NCBI GenBank assembly: GCA_903865745.1
Contig: CAIPKV010000060.1
Span: 1 to 64,000 of the forward strand
Direction: 5' to 3'
Source of the DNA: an uncultured Verrucomicrobia subdivision 3 bacterium
Lineage (GTDB): Bacteria > Verrucomicrobiota > Verrucomicrobiia > Limisphaerales > UBA11358
Length of the DNA: 64,000 nucleotides
Both the position numbers and the translations under genes were made by a program. Of the stretch, positions 28,711 to 38,805 are shown one piece after another (positions within the stretch are counted from its first letter, which is position 1; every line of letters begins with the position of its first letter). The notes beneath the pieces were generated by a model. It worked only from the letters and a program-made list of their open reading frames with translations. It was not told the DNA's origin and did not search any database.

Positions 28711-30207
28711 ATGGAAGCCAATCCGACAAATCCAAATCCGGTCAAGCCGGTAGATGAGAATTCCCTCATTAAGCAGCGCCGCGAAAAGCTCGACGCCCTG
28801 CGCGCCAAAGGCATTGACCCGTTCAAAAATAAGTTCACGCCGGACACCGAATGCAATACCGCCCGCAGCGGGTTCGACTCCGGCGCGCTGCCCGAAGGTC
28901 ATCGCGTGGCGGTTGCCGGGCGCATCACGGCGCATCGCGACATGGGCAAGTCCATGTTCATTGACGTGCGCGACCAGAGCGGCCGCATCCAGGTGTATGC
29001 GCAGAAAAATGTGCTCGGTGACGACAGTTTTCATACGTTCACGCATCTCGACCTCGGCGATTTTGTCGGTGTGACCGGCACGCTCTTCCGCACCAAGACC
29101 GGCGAGCCGAGCATCAAACTGGAAGCATTTACCATCCTCGCCAAGTCGCTGCGTCCGCCGCCGGCGAAATGGTATGGCCTCGAAGACACGGAGACGCGCT
29201 ATCGCCAGCGCTATCTCGACCTCATCGCGAATCTCGATGTGAAGGCCGTGATGCTTAAGCGCAGTGCCGTGGTCCGCGAGATTCGAAATTTTTTCCATGA
29301 CCGCGGCTATGTCGAAGTCGAGACGCCGGTGATGCAAGGTATTCCCGGTGGGGCGGCGGCGGCGCCGTTCATCACCAAGCACAATGCGCTCGGCTGCGAT
29401 TTTTACCTACGCATCGCGCTGGAGCTTTACCACAAGCGTCTGCTCGTGGGCGGTATTGATAAACTGTTTGAGATTGGCAAAAACTTCCGCAACGAAGGTC
29501 TGTCGCGCCGGCATAATCCCGAGTTCACGATGCTTGAGGCCTATCAGGCGTTCGGCGATTACAACACGATGATGGAAACGGTCGAGTCGCTCATCAAACA
29601 CGTCGCGCAGAAAGTTCTCGGCACGCTCGTCATCGAAACGAAGGATGCCGAGGGCAAAGTTGTAAAGACGATTGACCTCACTAATTGGCGCCGCGCGAAA
29701 TACAACGACCTCATCAAAGAAAAAGCCGGGGCGGATTGGTTCACTATTTCTGCGGCGGAACGTCGCCAGCGCGCGCATGATATGGGCGCGGAAATCGGCA
29801 AAGAGTTTGAAGATTTTGAAGTCACGAATGCCGTGTTCTCTAAATTCATTGAGCCGACGTTGATTCAGCCCACGTTCGTCACGCATCTGCCCAAGGAACT
29901 TGTGCCACTCGCCAAGCTTTCGCCGGAGGACCCGACGACGGTCGAGGTGTTTGAGTGCTGCATCAATGGACAGGAGATTTCGCCCGGTTATACCGAGCAG
30001 AATGATCCGATTCAGCAGCGCGCCACGCTGGAACATCAGGCGGGCGGCGAACAGCAGAAGCTGGATGAGGATTTTTTAGTCGCCCTCGAACACGGCATGC
30101 CTCCGGCTGGCGGTATTGGAATTGGCATTGACCGTCTATGTATGATGCTCCTCGGTCAGGAAAGCATCCGCGACGTGATTCTCTTCCCGCAATTGAAGCC
30201 CAAGTAA
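28711..30207 (+). CDS. lysS: Lysyl-tRNA synthetase, class II
   Basis: GLEDTETRYRQRYLDLIANLDVK, FEIGKNFRNEGLSRRHNPEFTMLEAYQAFGDYNTMM, GGIGIGIDRLCMMLLGQESIRDVILFPQLKPK. ATG at 28711. Confidence 0.96.
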   Translation: MEANPTNPNPVKPVDENSLIKQRREKLDALRAKGIDPFKNKFTPDTECNTARSGFDSGALPEGHRVAVAGRITAHRDMGKSMFIDVRDQSGRIQVYAQKNVLGDDSFHTFTHLDLGDFVGVTGTLFRTKTGEPSIKLEAFTILAKSLRPPPAKWYGLEDTETRYRQRYLDLIANLDVKAVMLKRSAVVREIRNFFHDRGYVEVETPVMQGIPGGAAAAPFITKHNALGCDFYLRIALELYHKRLLVGGIDKLFEIGKNFRNEGLSRRHNPEFTMLEAYQAFGDYNTMMETVESLIKHVAQKVLGTLVIETKDAEGKVVKTIDLTNWRRAKYNDLIKEKAGADWFTISAAERRQRAHDMGAEIGKEFEDFEVTNAVFSKFIEPTLIQPTFVTHLPKELVPLAKLSPEDPTTVEVFECCINGQEISPGYTEQNDPIQQRATLEHQAGGEQQKLDEDFLVALEHGMPPAGGIGIGIDRLCMMLLGQESIRDVILFPQLKPK

Positions 30208-30214
30208 CCTGCCC

Positions 30215-30282
30215 GTAGCGGCGCCCGGCTGAGCGCTGCCATCCCAAGCCAAGTTTGTGGCGCGCGACCGTGTCGCCGCTAC
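30215..30282. repeat. Second REP-like inverted repeat, different family
   Basis: GTAGCGGCG (30215-30223) and CGCCGCTAC (30274-30282) flanking GC-rich sequence just after the lysS stop. Confidence 0.6.
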
Positions 30283-30312
30283 AAAAATTCGCTGAATTGC
30301 CATAAGTGGCTT

Positions 30313-30608
30313 GGGGGCAGTAGCTTTTAATATCGGGATGGCTGGAGAAAAAATGGGGGCAGCCCTAAAATAAATGGGGGCAACGTTCGGAAAAATGGGG
30401 GCAAAGGCAAAAAAATTGGGGGCAGTGTCCGGAAAATCGGGGGCGATGATGGAAAAAATGGGGGCAGTCATCCAGAAAAGGGGGGGGCAACGCCAAAAAT
30501 TATGGGGGCAACCTATGAAAATAAGGGGGCGGTGGTTGGCAAATGGGGGGCAGTTGTCCAAAATAAGGGGGCGGCCAGAGAAAATATGGGGAGCAAAAGA
30601 TTTTTTAT
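30313..30608. repeat. Degenerate 21-bp tandem array B, about 14 units, consensus GGGGGCA-N9-AAAAT
   Basis: Units at 30355, 30376, 30397, 30418, 30439, 30460, 30483, 30504, 30525, 30546 and 30567, all starting GGGGGC. Spacing is 21 except one 23-bp unit in a G run. Confidence 0.95.
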
Positions 30609-30677
30609 CGGGAAAGCGGTGTCTGTGGCCCGGAGGGGAGGGGCGCCGGGCGTTGAATCGTTTAGAATTTATATTTC

Positions 30678-32516
30678 ATGTTAACTGTAGCTGGTCTTAG
30701 CAAATCATTTGGTGGACGCGAGCTGTTTGACGATGTGTCGTTGAACATCATGTCGGGCGATCGCGTCGCCATCACCGGGCCAAACGGCGCGGGCAAATCG
30801 ACCCTCATCAAAATCATCCTCGGCAAGGAGGAACCGGATGGGGGCAGCGTGTCGTTCATCCGGGGCACGCGCGTCGGCTATCTGCCGCAGGAAAGCGAGC
30901 CGGCTGGCAATGAGACGGTCATGGAAGTCGCCGTGCCCCACGAACACGAGCACGATGGCCAGTTCATCGCGAAGGTGAAACAGATTCTCGCGAGCCTCGG
31001 ATTCAAGCAGACCGACCATGACCGGCCGGCGCGCGAGATGTCCGGCGGCTGGATTATGCGCGCGCATCTGGCGCGCTTGTTGGCGGAGGAGCCGGACTTG
31101 CTGATGCTCGACGAGCCGACGAATCATCTGGACCTCGAAACGCTGATCTGGTTTCAGGATTATCTAAAATATTATCCCGGGGCGATTCTGATGATTTCGC
31201 ATGACCGCGAATTTTTAAACAACTTGTGTACGCACATCGCGGAGTTGCGCGCGTCGAAGATCATGCGCTACACGGGCAACTACGATGAGTATCTGGAACA
31301 GCGCGCGGCGATGGAGGAGACCTTGATCGCGACGGCGAAGGCGCAGCAGCGGGATATTGACCGGCTGCAATTGTTTGCCGACCGGTTTGGTGCGAAAGCG
31401 AGCAAGGCGTCGCAGGCGCAGAGCAAGCGCAAGCAGATCGAGCGGATCAAGGAAGACATGGTGCAGGTGCCGGACGGCCCGGAATCGACGATGGGTTTTC
31501 GCTTTCCGCAACCGCAACGCAGCGGGCAGCGGGTCATCACGCTGGAGAAAATCAAGTTCGGCTACGGCGAGAAGCTGATTTACGACGGAATTGATTTCGA
31601 AGTCGAACGCGACCAGCGCATCGTGCTCGTCGGGCCGAATGGCGCCGGTAAATCGACGTTGCTCAAACTTCTCGCACAGGTGCTCACGCCGCAGTCGGGC
31701 GTGCACAAGCTTGGGCATAACGCGAAGTTTGGTTATTTCGCGCAGCATCGCGCGGCGATGTTGAATCCTAAGAACACGGTGTTTCAGGAGGCGCTGGATA
31801 CGCCGCAGCGCATCACGGAGCAGGCCATTCGCACGGTGCTGGGCAGCTTTTTATTTCGCGGCGATGACATTTACAAACCGGTCAGTGTGTTGAGCGGTGG
31901 CGAAAAAAGCCGGCTCGCACTCGTGAAGTTGCTGCTTGATCCGCCGAACCTGCTGTTGATGGATGAACCGACGACGCATCTGGATTTGGCGAGCGTGGAC
32001 GCGCTCATTGAGGCGTTGAAGCAATATCAGGGGACGCTGGTATTCATCAGCCACGATGTGCATTTCATCCGCGCGCTGTCCACGCATGTCGTGCGCGTGG
32101 AGGCGGGCACGCTGAAACATTTTGGCGGCGGTTATCAATATTACTTGGACAAGACGGCGCAGTCGGCCCGCGCGGCGCTGACGAGTTCGAGCTTTAATAA
32201 TGCCTCGGCCGCTAAGGCGGTTGTGCCGCAAGTTGATCGCAAGGAACAAAAGCGTCTGGAAGCTGCGCAGCGTCAGGCGCGCTCGAACAAGAAGTCAGAA
32301 ATCCAGAAGCGCATCGCCGCGTTGGAAAAAGAGATTGCCGATCTGGAAGCGAAGGAACGCGACTACGCGGCGGAGTTGGAGAAACCGGAGACGTATCATT
32401 CCGGCGGCCGCGCCACGCAAATCAACCGCGAGCTGGTGCATGTGTCCGACCGCTTGGAAGCGGCCAATGCGGAGTGGGAAAAAGCCGGCGCAGAACTGGC
32501 GGCGTTCGAGGGTTAA
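30678..32516 (+). CDS. ABC-F family ATP-binding protein
   Basis: Two ABC domains (GPNGAGKSTLIKIILG and GPNGAGKSTLLKLLAQVL), two signature/Walker B sets (LMLDEPTNHLDLETL, LLMDEPTTHLDLASV), C-terminal coiled coil; no TM segments. Confidence 0.95.
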   Translation: MLTVAGLSKSFGGRELFDDVSLNIMSGDRVAITGPNGAGKSTLIKIILGKEEPDGGSVSFIRGTRVGYLPQESEPAGNETVMEVAVPHEHEHDGQFIAKVKQILASLGFKQTDHDRPAREMSGGWIMRAHLARLLAEEPDLLMLDEPTNHLDLETLIWFQDYLKYYPGAILMISHDREFLNNLCTHIAELRASKIMRYTGNYDEYLEQRAAMEETLIATAKAQQRDIDRLQLFADRFGAKASKASQAQSKRKQIERIKEDMVQVPDGPESTMGFRFPQPQRSGQRVITLEKIKFGYGEKLIYDGIDFEVERDQRIVLVGPNGAGKSTLLKLLAQVLTPQSGVHKLGHNAKFGYFAQHRAAMLNPKNTVFQEALDTPQRITEQAIRTVLGSFLFRGDDIYKPVSVLSGGEKSRLALVKLLLDPPNLLLMDEPTTHLDLASVDALIEALKQYQGTLVFISHDVHFIRALSTHVVRVEAGTLKHFGGGYQYYLDKTAQSARAALTSSSFNNASAAKAVVPQVDRKEQKRLEAAQRQARSNKKSEIQKRIAALEKEIADLEAKERDYAAELEKPETYHSGGRATQINRELVHVSDRLEAANAEWEKAGAELAAFEG

Positions 32517-32588
32517 AATTCTCCCGTCGTAAATCCGCTGGCGCGATCGAAAGGTTTGTGCGAGTTTGCCATCAATAAAAATAAGACC

Positions 32589-32855
32589 ATGAAAATATTG
32601 ACCCTGATTGCTGGAATCATCTTTGCCGCCAACCTCGCTGTGCGTGCGGACGACGCCAAGCCCACGCCGGATAAGCTCACGACCTGCCCCGTGTCCGGTG
32701 AGAAGCTCGATGGCGACATGGGTAAGCCGTATGTTTTCATCTATCAGGGACAAGAGGTGAAGCTGTGTTGCAAGGGCTGCAAAAAAGATTTCGACAAGGA
32801 TCCGACCAAGTTCATCGCCAAGATTCGCGCTGCCGACCCGGCTGCTACGAAATGA
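32589..32855 (+). CDS. Small exported YHS/metal-binding-like protein
   Basis: Signal peptide; TCPVSGEKLDGDMGKPYVFIYQGQEVKLCCKGCKKDFDKDPTKFIAKI. Confidence 0.75.
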   Translation: MKILTLIAGIIFAANLAVRADDAKPTPDKLTTCPVSGEKLDGDMGKPYVFIYQGQEVKLCCKGCKKDFDKDPTKFIAKIRAADPAATK

Positions 32856-32957
32856 TGTGAGCGGGAGCTAAAACGGTTTTTGACCTTTCCGTTGGAAATT
32901 GCAAGCAGGAGAAATAATTGCGTTAAAAGGTTTTTCCGATAAGAATCTGCTACAACG

Positions 32958-34190
32958 ATGGAACCCATCTCCACGCAAGAACTCGACCGGCTGCTCACGG
33001 ACATGATTCAGAGCGCCGAAGGTATTTCCGACCTTCTGTTCGTAGCCAACCGGATGCCGCAGGTGGAGGTCCATGGCCGGCTCAAGCCGTACGCGCCCGA
33101 ATCCCCTGAGGCGGTGCTGACCAGCGCGCGCATCGAATCGCTGGCCCGCGCCATCATTAATAACAATGCGCGCCTGCTCGAAGATTTGATCGGCCGCGGC
33201 TCCTGCGATTGCAGCTATTCGTTGCAAGACAACTGCCTGTTCCGCGTCAACATTTACCGGCAGAACGGCAATTACGCGATGGTGCTGCGCCGGCTCCAAT
33301 CGAAGATTCCCTCAATGGACGCGCTACGCCTGCCGCCCGTGTTCCGCGAAGTCGTCAAAGAAAAGAACGGCCTCATCTTTGTGACCGGCGGCACGGGCAG
33401 CGGTAAGACCACCACGCTCGCGGCGCTGCTGAACGAGATCAATCAGCATGAAGAGGCGCATGTTGTTACGCTCGAAGATCCGATTGAATTTTTACATCCG
33501 CATCTCAAGGCCACATTCAGTCAGCGCGAACTGGGTCGGGATTTTTTCAATTTCCCGGACGGCTTGCGCGCGGCACTGCGGCAGGCGCCGAAGATTATTT
33601 TCGTCGGCGAAATCCGGGATCGCGACACCATGGAGATCGCGCTGACGGCCGGCGAGACTGGTCACGTTGTTTATAGTACGCTGCACACCATCAGCGCTGG
33701 TCAGACGATCAACCGCATACTCGGCATGTTTACCAAGGACGAGGAGCAGCAGGTGCGCGAGCGGCTCGTCGGCTCGCTGCGTTACATCATCAGCCAGCGG
33801 TTGGTGCCCAAAAAAGGCGGCGGCCGGATGCTCGCGACGGAATTGATGGGCAGCAATATGCGGATTCGCGAAGCCATCGCGCTGGGCGAAAATGAGAATC
33901 GCCGGCTCGCCGACATCATCGAGGCGGGCAGTACGTCCGGCTGGCACAGTTTTGAACAATCTTTGGTCAAAGCCTTCGAACAGGATTTGATTACGGAGGA
34001 AACGGCGCTGCTTAACTGCATTAACAAGTCGGCCATGCATCAGCGAATTGATTATATCAAAAAGACCCAGCAGGCCGCCCATTCCTCCGAGGGCCTGAGA
34101 TTGAAGATGGACAAGACCCCGCCGGCGGCACCGGCTATGCCCAAACCGCCGGTCATGCCAGCGGTGCAACCCCCGCGTCCAACCGTTTGA
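32958..34190 (+). CDS. PilT/PilU-type twitching motility ATPase
   Basis: VTGGTGSGKTTTLAALLNEIN, VVTLEDPIEFLH, RQAPKIIFVGEIRDRDTMEIALTAGETGHVVYSTLHT; Pro-rich C-terminal tail. Confidence 0.93.
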   Translation: MEPISTQELDRLLTDMIQSAEGISDLLFVANRMPQVEVHGRLKPYAPESPEAVLTSARIESLARAIINNNARLLEDLIGRGSCDCSYSLQDNCLFRVNIYRQNGNYAMVLRRLQSKIPSMDALRLPPVFREVVKEKNGLIFVTGGTGSGKTTTLAALLNEINQHEEAHVVTLEDPIEFLHPHLKATFSQRELGRDFFNFPDGLRAALRQAPKIIFVGEIRDRDTMEIALTAGETGHVVYSTLHTISAGQTINRILGMFTKDEEQQVRERLVGSLRYIISQRLVPKKGGGRMLATELMGSNMRIREAIALGENENRRLADIIEAGSTSGWHSFEQSLVKAFEQDLITEETALLNCINKSAMHQRIDYIKKTQQAAHSSEGLRLKMDKTPPAAPAMPKPPVMPAVQPPRPTV

Positions 34191-34219
34191 CGGGGTGGCT
34201 GGGAGGTATTTGGACGTCG

Positions 34220-34492
34220 GATGTCCTCGTTCGCTGGATAGCAATCGTCGTCCGCTCGCTAGCGAACGTCAAAATCTGGCAGGATTTTCCCGTTCGCTTG
34301 TTGGAAATCTCAAATACCTGGCTGGAAATCTTCGTTTGCTAGACAGATATCCCCGAAATCCAGTCAGCTAACGCAAAAATCCGACAAGATATCGTCAATT
34401 TCCAACCGGATTTTTACGTTCGCTGATAAGAAATCGTCGTCCGCCGATAGGATTTTGAGGAAATCCGACCGAAAATCTTCGTTATTTGCCAC
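34220..34492. repeat. Degenerate 21-bp tandem array C, 13 units
   Basis: Consecutive 21-mers: gatgtcctcgttcgctggata, gcaatcgtcgtccgctcgcta, gcgaacgtcaaaatctggcag, gattttcccgttcgcttgttg, gaaatctcaaatacctggctg, gaaatcttcgtttgctagaca, gatatccccgaaatccagtca, and so on. Confidence 0.88.
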
Positions 34493-34622
34493 TGTTTTGG
34501 GCGATGAAAACAAGAAATCATGCTTAATGACAACGAATTAGCCAAAAATCACCAAAAATCACTTCATTACCGTACATAGGTTGTGATTTCATCGACGGCT
34601 AAAATTTGGTTTCATCCCGCCG

Positions 34623-35597
34623 GTGAATGAGTTTCTCACAGTACTGACCTCGGTGCTGCCGGTATTTGGCATCATGGGTATCGGTCTCTGGCTGCGGCGG
34701 CGCGGTTGGCTTTCAGCCGACGCCGACGCGAGCCTGATGCGCGTGACCATCAGCCTGCTGCTGCCATCGCTTATCTTCGATTCCGTCCTCGGCAATGCGG
34801 CCTTGCGCCGGCCGGAAAATTTACTGCTGCCGCCGCTCGTCGGCTTTGGCATGGTCGCGGTGGGTGTGGGCGTAGCTTGGCTGTTCGCCCGCGCGGCCGG
34901 GTTGCCGACGAAGCCGGAGCAGCGGACATTCGCGTTTCTGACCGGCCTGCAAAACTACGGCTACCTGGCCATCCCGCTCTGCATCACGGTCTATCAGGAT
35001 GCCGGCACCACGGGCGTACTATTCGTCCACAACGTCGGGCCGGAAACCGCCATGTGGACTTTGGGGGTGGCAATGCTTTCGGGCCGCGGCCCGGTTGGCG
35101 GCTGGAAAAAAATCATCAACGCGCCGCTCGCCGGGCTGCTGCTGGCGCTGGCGCTAAATTTTATTGGAATGGTCTGGACGCCGCCCGCGTCGGCGCTCTT
35201 CGTGGGAAAAACCATTTTAATTGCAGTTCACTGGCTCGGGCAGAGTTCGATTCCGCTGGCGCTGTTGATGATTGGCGCAATTGTGGCGGATCACCTCGAC
35301 GAGGCGCGCGGCGGGCGCGCGGTGCGGGTGGTGAGCGTTGCGGCGTGCGTGCGTCTGGGCGTGATGCCGGTTTTGTTTCTGCTGCTGGCGAAGTTTTTAC
35401 CGTGTTCCATCGAACTCAAGCGCGTGCTCGTCCTGCAAGGTGCCATGCCGGCAGCGGTGCTACCAATCGTGCTGACCAAACATTACGGCGGTGATGCGCG
35501 GACGGCATTGCGGGTGGTGCTGGGGACTTCTTTGATTGGGCTGGTGACGATTCCGCTGTGGATCCGATTCGGTGGCCACGTCATTGGCCTGTGGTGA
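34623..35597 (+). CDS. AEC family (auxin efflux carrier-type) transporter
   Basis: GTG start; multi-TM; FGIMGIGLWLRRRGWLSADADASLMRVTISLLLPSLIFDSVLG; GLQNYGYLAIPL. Confidence 0.88.
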   Translation: MNEFLTVLTSVLPVFGIMGIGLWLRRRGWLSADADASLMRVTISLLLPSLIFDSVLGNAALRRPENLLLPPLVGFGMVAVGVGVAWLFARAAGLPTKPEQRTFAFLTGLQNYGYLAIPLCITVYQDAGTTGVLFVHNVGPETAMWTLGVAMLSGRGPVGGWKKIINAPLAGLLLALALNFIGMVWTPPASALFVGKTILIAVHWLGQSSIPLALLMIGAIVADHLDEARGGRAVRVVSVAACVRLGVMPVLFLLLAKFLPCSIELKRVLVLQGAMPAAVLPIVLTKHYGGDARTALRVVLGTSLIGLVTIPLWIRFGGHVIGLW

Positions 35598-35601
35598 AAA
35601 A

Positions 35602-36573
35602 TCAGCGCGACTTCTGCGCTGGCGTCTTGAGTGGATACAAACCCGGACAACAGCCGAAGGTTTCGTGGAACGCCGCGCTGAAATGGCTCAAACTATTGTA
35701 GCCGACTTCGAGCGCGGATTCGGTCACGTTGTGGTCGCCGGATTTTAGCAACTCTGCCGCGCGTTCCATGCGGAGCTGGCGCAAATGCTGTGTGATGGTG
35801 TGGCCGGTCTGCGCGGAAAAAATCCGGCTCAAATAAAAATGACTGCAACCGATTTTCTTGCCCAACTCTTCCAGCGTGGGCGGTTCAGCCAGATTTTGTT
35901 TCAGTAAAAAAACCACCTGCTCGACGCGCTCCTGCGCCATGCGCTGTTGGCGCGAACAAAACATTTCCGTTTCCGGCGGCGGCTGGAGGAGAAACGTCAC
36001 GGCGAGTTCGAGTACCTTACATTGATACCAAAGCGGCTGCGCGGCGGCATAAACCGGCGGCTGCCGCAGCGTGGCGATGAGTTGTTGTTGTGCCGCCGTG
36101 AGCCGGACGGTTGCGCCGGAAACCAGCTCGCAAGGGCGGTCTTCCATGGCTGCGCGCACCAACGGATGCAGCATTGGTTCCATGCCCGCGAGATGTTTCG
36201 CGAGAAAAGGGCGGGAAAATTCCACGGTAAGAAACTGGTGCTGCTCATTCGCCGCGCGGTTGGCGATGAGCGGTTCATCTTTGCGATGATAAAATCCCGC
36301 CGTGCCTGGCGCGAATTCCATTCGCTTGTGTTTGCATTCCACGAAGCCGTGACCAGCCAGATTTAAACAAAGTTCCACGCAGCCCGGATGAAAACTTGCC
36401 GCCCAGTCAAACTCGCGCTTCGCAAAAAAATCGTGCCACTCGATGCTGTAACCTGCACCGTGAAAACTACCGAAGAGCGGCTGCCAGCCCTTGCCGACAT
36501 CGCGCCACGCGTCCGCCTCGGTGAAGGGCGCAGTCTGACGGTGAAGATTTCCGGCTGGGTCGGCAGCTTTCAA
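35602..36573 (-). CDS. AraC family transcriptional regulator
   Basis: C-terminal LEELGKKIGCSHFYLSRIFSAQTGHTITQHLRQLRMERAAELLKSGDHNVTESALEVGYNSLSHFSAAFHETFGCCPGLY. Confidence 0.93.
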   Translation of the reverse strand: MKAADPAGNLHRQTAPFTEADAWRDVGKGWQPLFGSFHGAGYSIEWHDFFAKREFDWAASFHPGCVELCLNLAGHGFVECKHKRMEFAPGTAGFYHRKDEPLIANRAANEQHQFLTVEFSRPFLAKHLAGMEPMLHPLVRAAMEDRPCELVSGATVRLTAAQQQLIATLRQPPVYAAAQPLWYQCKVLELAVTFLLQPPPETEMFCSRQQRMAQERVEQVVFLLKQNLAEPPTLEELGKKIGCSHFYLSRIFSAQTGHTITQHLRQLRMERAAELLKSGDHNVTESALEVGYNSLSHFSAAFHETFGCCPGLYPLKTPAQKSR

Positions 36574-36585
36574 AGGCGGCGGATT

Positions 36586-37602
36586 TTACTCGTTCACGCC
36601 GAGCTTCTTTTCCCAGGCAGCGATTTTCTTAAACAGGTCGGGCAGTCGCTGCATGGCAATCATGATGCGCTTGGCCTGCTTATCCGGTTGCGCGGGCGCG
36701 CCCAGCCATTGCTCGCCATCGGGAATATTGTGCATCACGCCGGCCTTCGAGCCGACCGTGACGCGATTGCCAATCTTCAGATGCCCGGCGATGCCGACCT
36801 GGCCGGCCATCACAACGTAACTGCCGACTTTCGCGCTGCCGGCGATGCCGACCTGCGCGCACAAAATGCAATGCTCGCCAATCTCGACGTTGTGCGCGAT
36901 CTGGACAAGGTTGTCAATTTTCGTACCCTTACCAATGACCGTCGAGCCGAGCGCGCCGCGATCCACGGAGGAATTGGAACCAATCTCCACGTTGTCGCCG
37001 ATGATGACATTGCCAACCTGCGGCACCTTGCGGTGAAAGCCAGAATCGAAAACATAGCCAAACCCATCCGAACCGATGACCGTGCCGGCATGAATGCGGA
37101 CGCGCTTGCCGATAAGCGTGCGCGAATAAATTGTGACGTTCGGAAATAGATTTGATTCTTCGCCGAGCACGGAATCATCACCTATGAAATTGCCGGCCTG
37201 CAAAACAACCTGCGCGCCAATCTTCACGCGCTCGCCGATCGTGCAATGCGGTCCGATGTGTGCGGTCGGGTCAACTTGTGCGCTCGCCGCGATGACGGCG
37301 GATGGATGGATGCCGGGCGCAAATTTTGGTTCCGGAAAAAACACTGCCAGCGCCTTTGCAAACGCGATGCGTGGATTCTCGACGCGAATGACGATTTTCT
37401 TCGTCGAGGAAGAACCCTTACCGGCGATAATCGCGGTGGCCGCACTGTTTTCGGCGGCGATGAAAAACTCGTCGGTTTCGGCAAAAGTCAGGTCGCCGGG
37501 CTTGGCGGCGTCGGCGTTGGCGAAGCCGGTGAGGGTGGCGCTGGGGTCGCCGAGGACTTCTCCGGCAATCAGCTTGGCGATTTCAGCAGTGGTAAGTGTC
37601 AT
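36586..37602 (-). CDS. lpxD: UDP-3-O-(3-hydroxyacyl)glucosamine N-acyltransferase
   Basis: LbetaH hexapeptide repeats; [84 protein letters not shown]. Confidence 0.95.
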   Translation of the reverse strand: MTLTTAEIAKLIAGEVLGDPSATLTGFANADAAKPGDLTFAETDEFFIAAENSAATAIIAGKGSSSTKKIVIRVENPRIAFAKALAVFFPEPKFAPGIHPSAVIAASAQVDPTAHIGPHCTIGERVKIGAQVVLQAGNFIGDDSVLGEESNLFPNVTIYSRTLIGKRVRIHAGTVIGSDGFGYVFDSGFHRKVPQVGNVIIGDNVEIGSNSSVDRGALGSTVIGKGTKIDNLVQIAHNVEIGEHCILCAQVGIAGSAKVGSYVVMAGQVGIAGHLKIGNRVTVGSKAGVMHNIPDGEQWLGAPAQPDKQAKRIMIAMQRLPDLFKKIAAWEKKLGVNE

Positions 37603-37662
37603 TGACTTGATTTATTCAGCTTACTATAAAGCCGGAAAGATTCTGTTCAACCCCAACTTTTT

Positions 37663-38805
37663 ATGGCCCAAACATTTCGCGTCGGCCTGATCGGCTACAA
37701 ATTCATGGGCCGCGCCCATTCCAACGCGTGGCGGCAGGCACCGAAATTCTTCGACCTCAAGGCAAACATCGAATTGCATACAATCTGCGGGCGCGACTCC
37801 GTCGCCGTGCAAGCTGCGCGCGCAAAGCTTGGCTGGCAGTACGCTGCAACTGACTGGCGCGAAGTTGTCGAGTCGCCGCTGATTGACATTGTAGATATCG
37901 GTACGCCGACATTTACGCATGCCGAGATTGCCATTGCCGCGCTGAAGAACGGCAAACACGTCCTCTGTGAAAAACCGCTGGGACGCGACTTGAAGGAATG
38001 CGAGGCCATCTTAGCCGCTGCTAAAAAAGCAAAGGGTGTTCACATGGTCTGCCACAACTACCGGCGAATACCGGCCATCGCGCTAGCGAAGCGGATGCTG
38101 ACTGAAGGCGCCCTCGGGAAGATTTATCATTTTCGCGCGCGCTATGCACAGGACCGGCTGGCGGATGCGGAATTTCCGCTCGACTGGCGACTTGAAAAAG
38201 AGACAAGCGGTAGCGGTGTTCACAGCGATATCAATTCGCACATCATTGACTTGGCTCGCTATCTCGCCGGCGAATTCACGTCGGTCTGCGGCGTCGTGCA
38301 TACGTTTATTCCCAAACGGCCACGCGCCGATTTGCTCGCGAAGGGCAAGCGCCAACTTGGCAAAGTCACCGCGCCTGATTCCGCTGCATTTATCGGCTGG
38401 CTGGAGGGCGGCGTGATGGCGAATCTTGAGGCAACGCGCTATGCACTAGGTCGGCGCAATCATATCGAGATTGAAATCAACGGCAGCAAAGGTTCTATCT
38501 ACTTTGATTTCGAGGACATGAACCGGCTTAAATATTACAACGGCGAAGACCCGAAGGACCGGCAGGGTTTCCGCGACATTTTGGTGACGCAGCGCGACGG
38601 GATCCAGCCCTATGTTGCGAATTGGTGGCCGCCCGGCCACGGAATTGGCTACGAACATACATTCATCCACGCTGTGGCGGACTTTATAAATGCCTGCGCC
38701 GACGGTAAGGCCGTTCATCCGACGTTTGAGGACGGCCTAAAGAATCAGCGCGTGCTTACGGCGGTCGAGGAATCCTCGGCCAAAGGTAAGTGGGTAAAAG
38801 TTTAA
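37663..38805 (+). CDS. Gfo/Idh/MocA family oxidoreductase
   Basis: VGLIGYKFMGRAHSNAWRQ; NGKHVLCEKPLGRDLKECEAI; GVHSDINSHIIDLARYLAGEF. Confidence 0.93.
   Translation: MAQTFRVGLIGYKFMGRAHSNAWRQAPKFFDLKANIELHTICGRDSVAVQAARAKLGWQYAATDWREVVESPLIDIVDIGTPTFTHAEIAIAALKNGKHVLCEKPLGRDLKECEAILAAAKKAKGVHMVCHNYRRIPAIALAKRMLTEGALGKIYHFRARYAQDRLADAEFPLDWRLEKETSGSGVHSDINSHIIDLARYLAGEFTSVCGVVHTFIPKRPRADLLAKGKRQLGKVTAPDSAAFIGWLEGGVMANLEATRYALGRRNHIEIEINGSKGSIYFDFEDMNRLKYYNGEDPKDRQGFRDILVTQRDGIQPYVANWWPPGHGIGYEHTFIHAVADFINACADGKAVHPTFEDGLKNQRVLTAVEESSAKGKWVKV

Noticed and set aside
28672-29382. 236-aa minus-strand ORF
   Set aside because: Antisense to lysS, whose plus-strand translation has unmistakable class II synthetase motifs.
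30136-30561. Minus-strand ORF APIFSIIAPDFPDTAPNFFAFAPIF
   Set aside because: By-product of array B; also overlaps the end of lysS.
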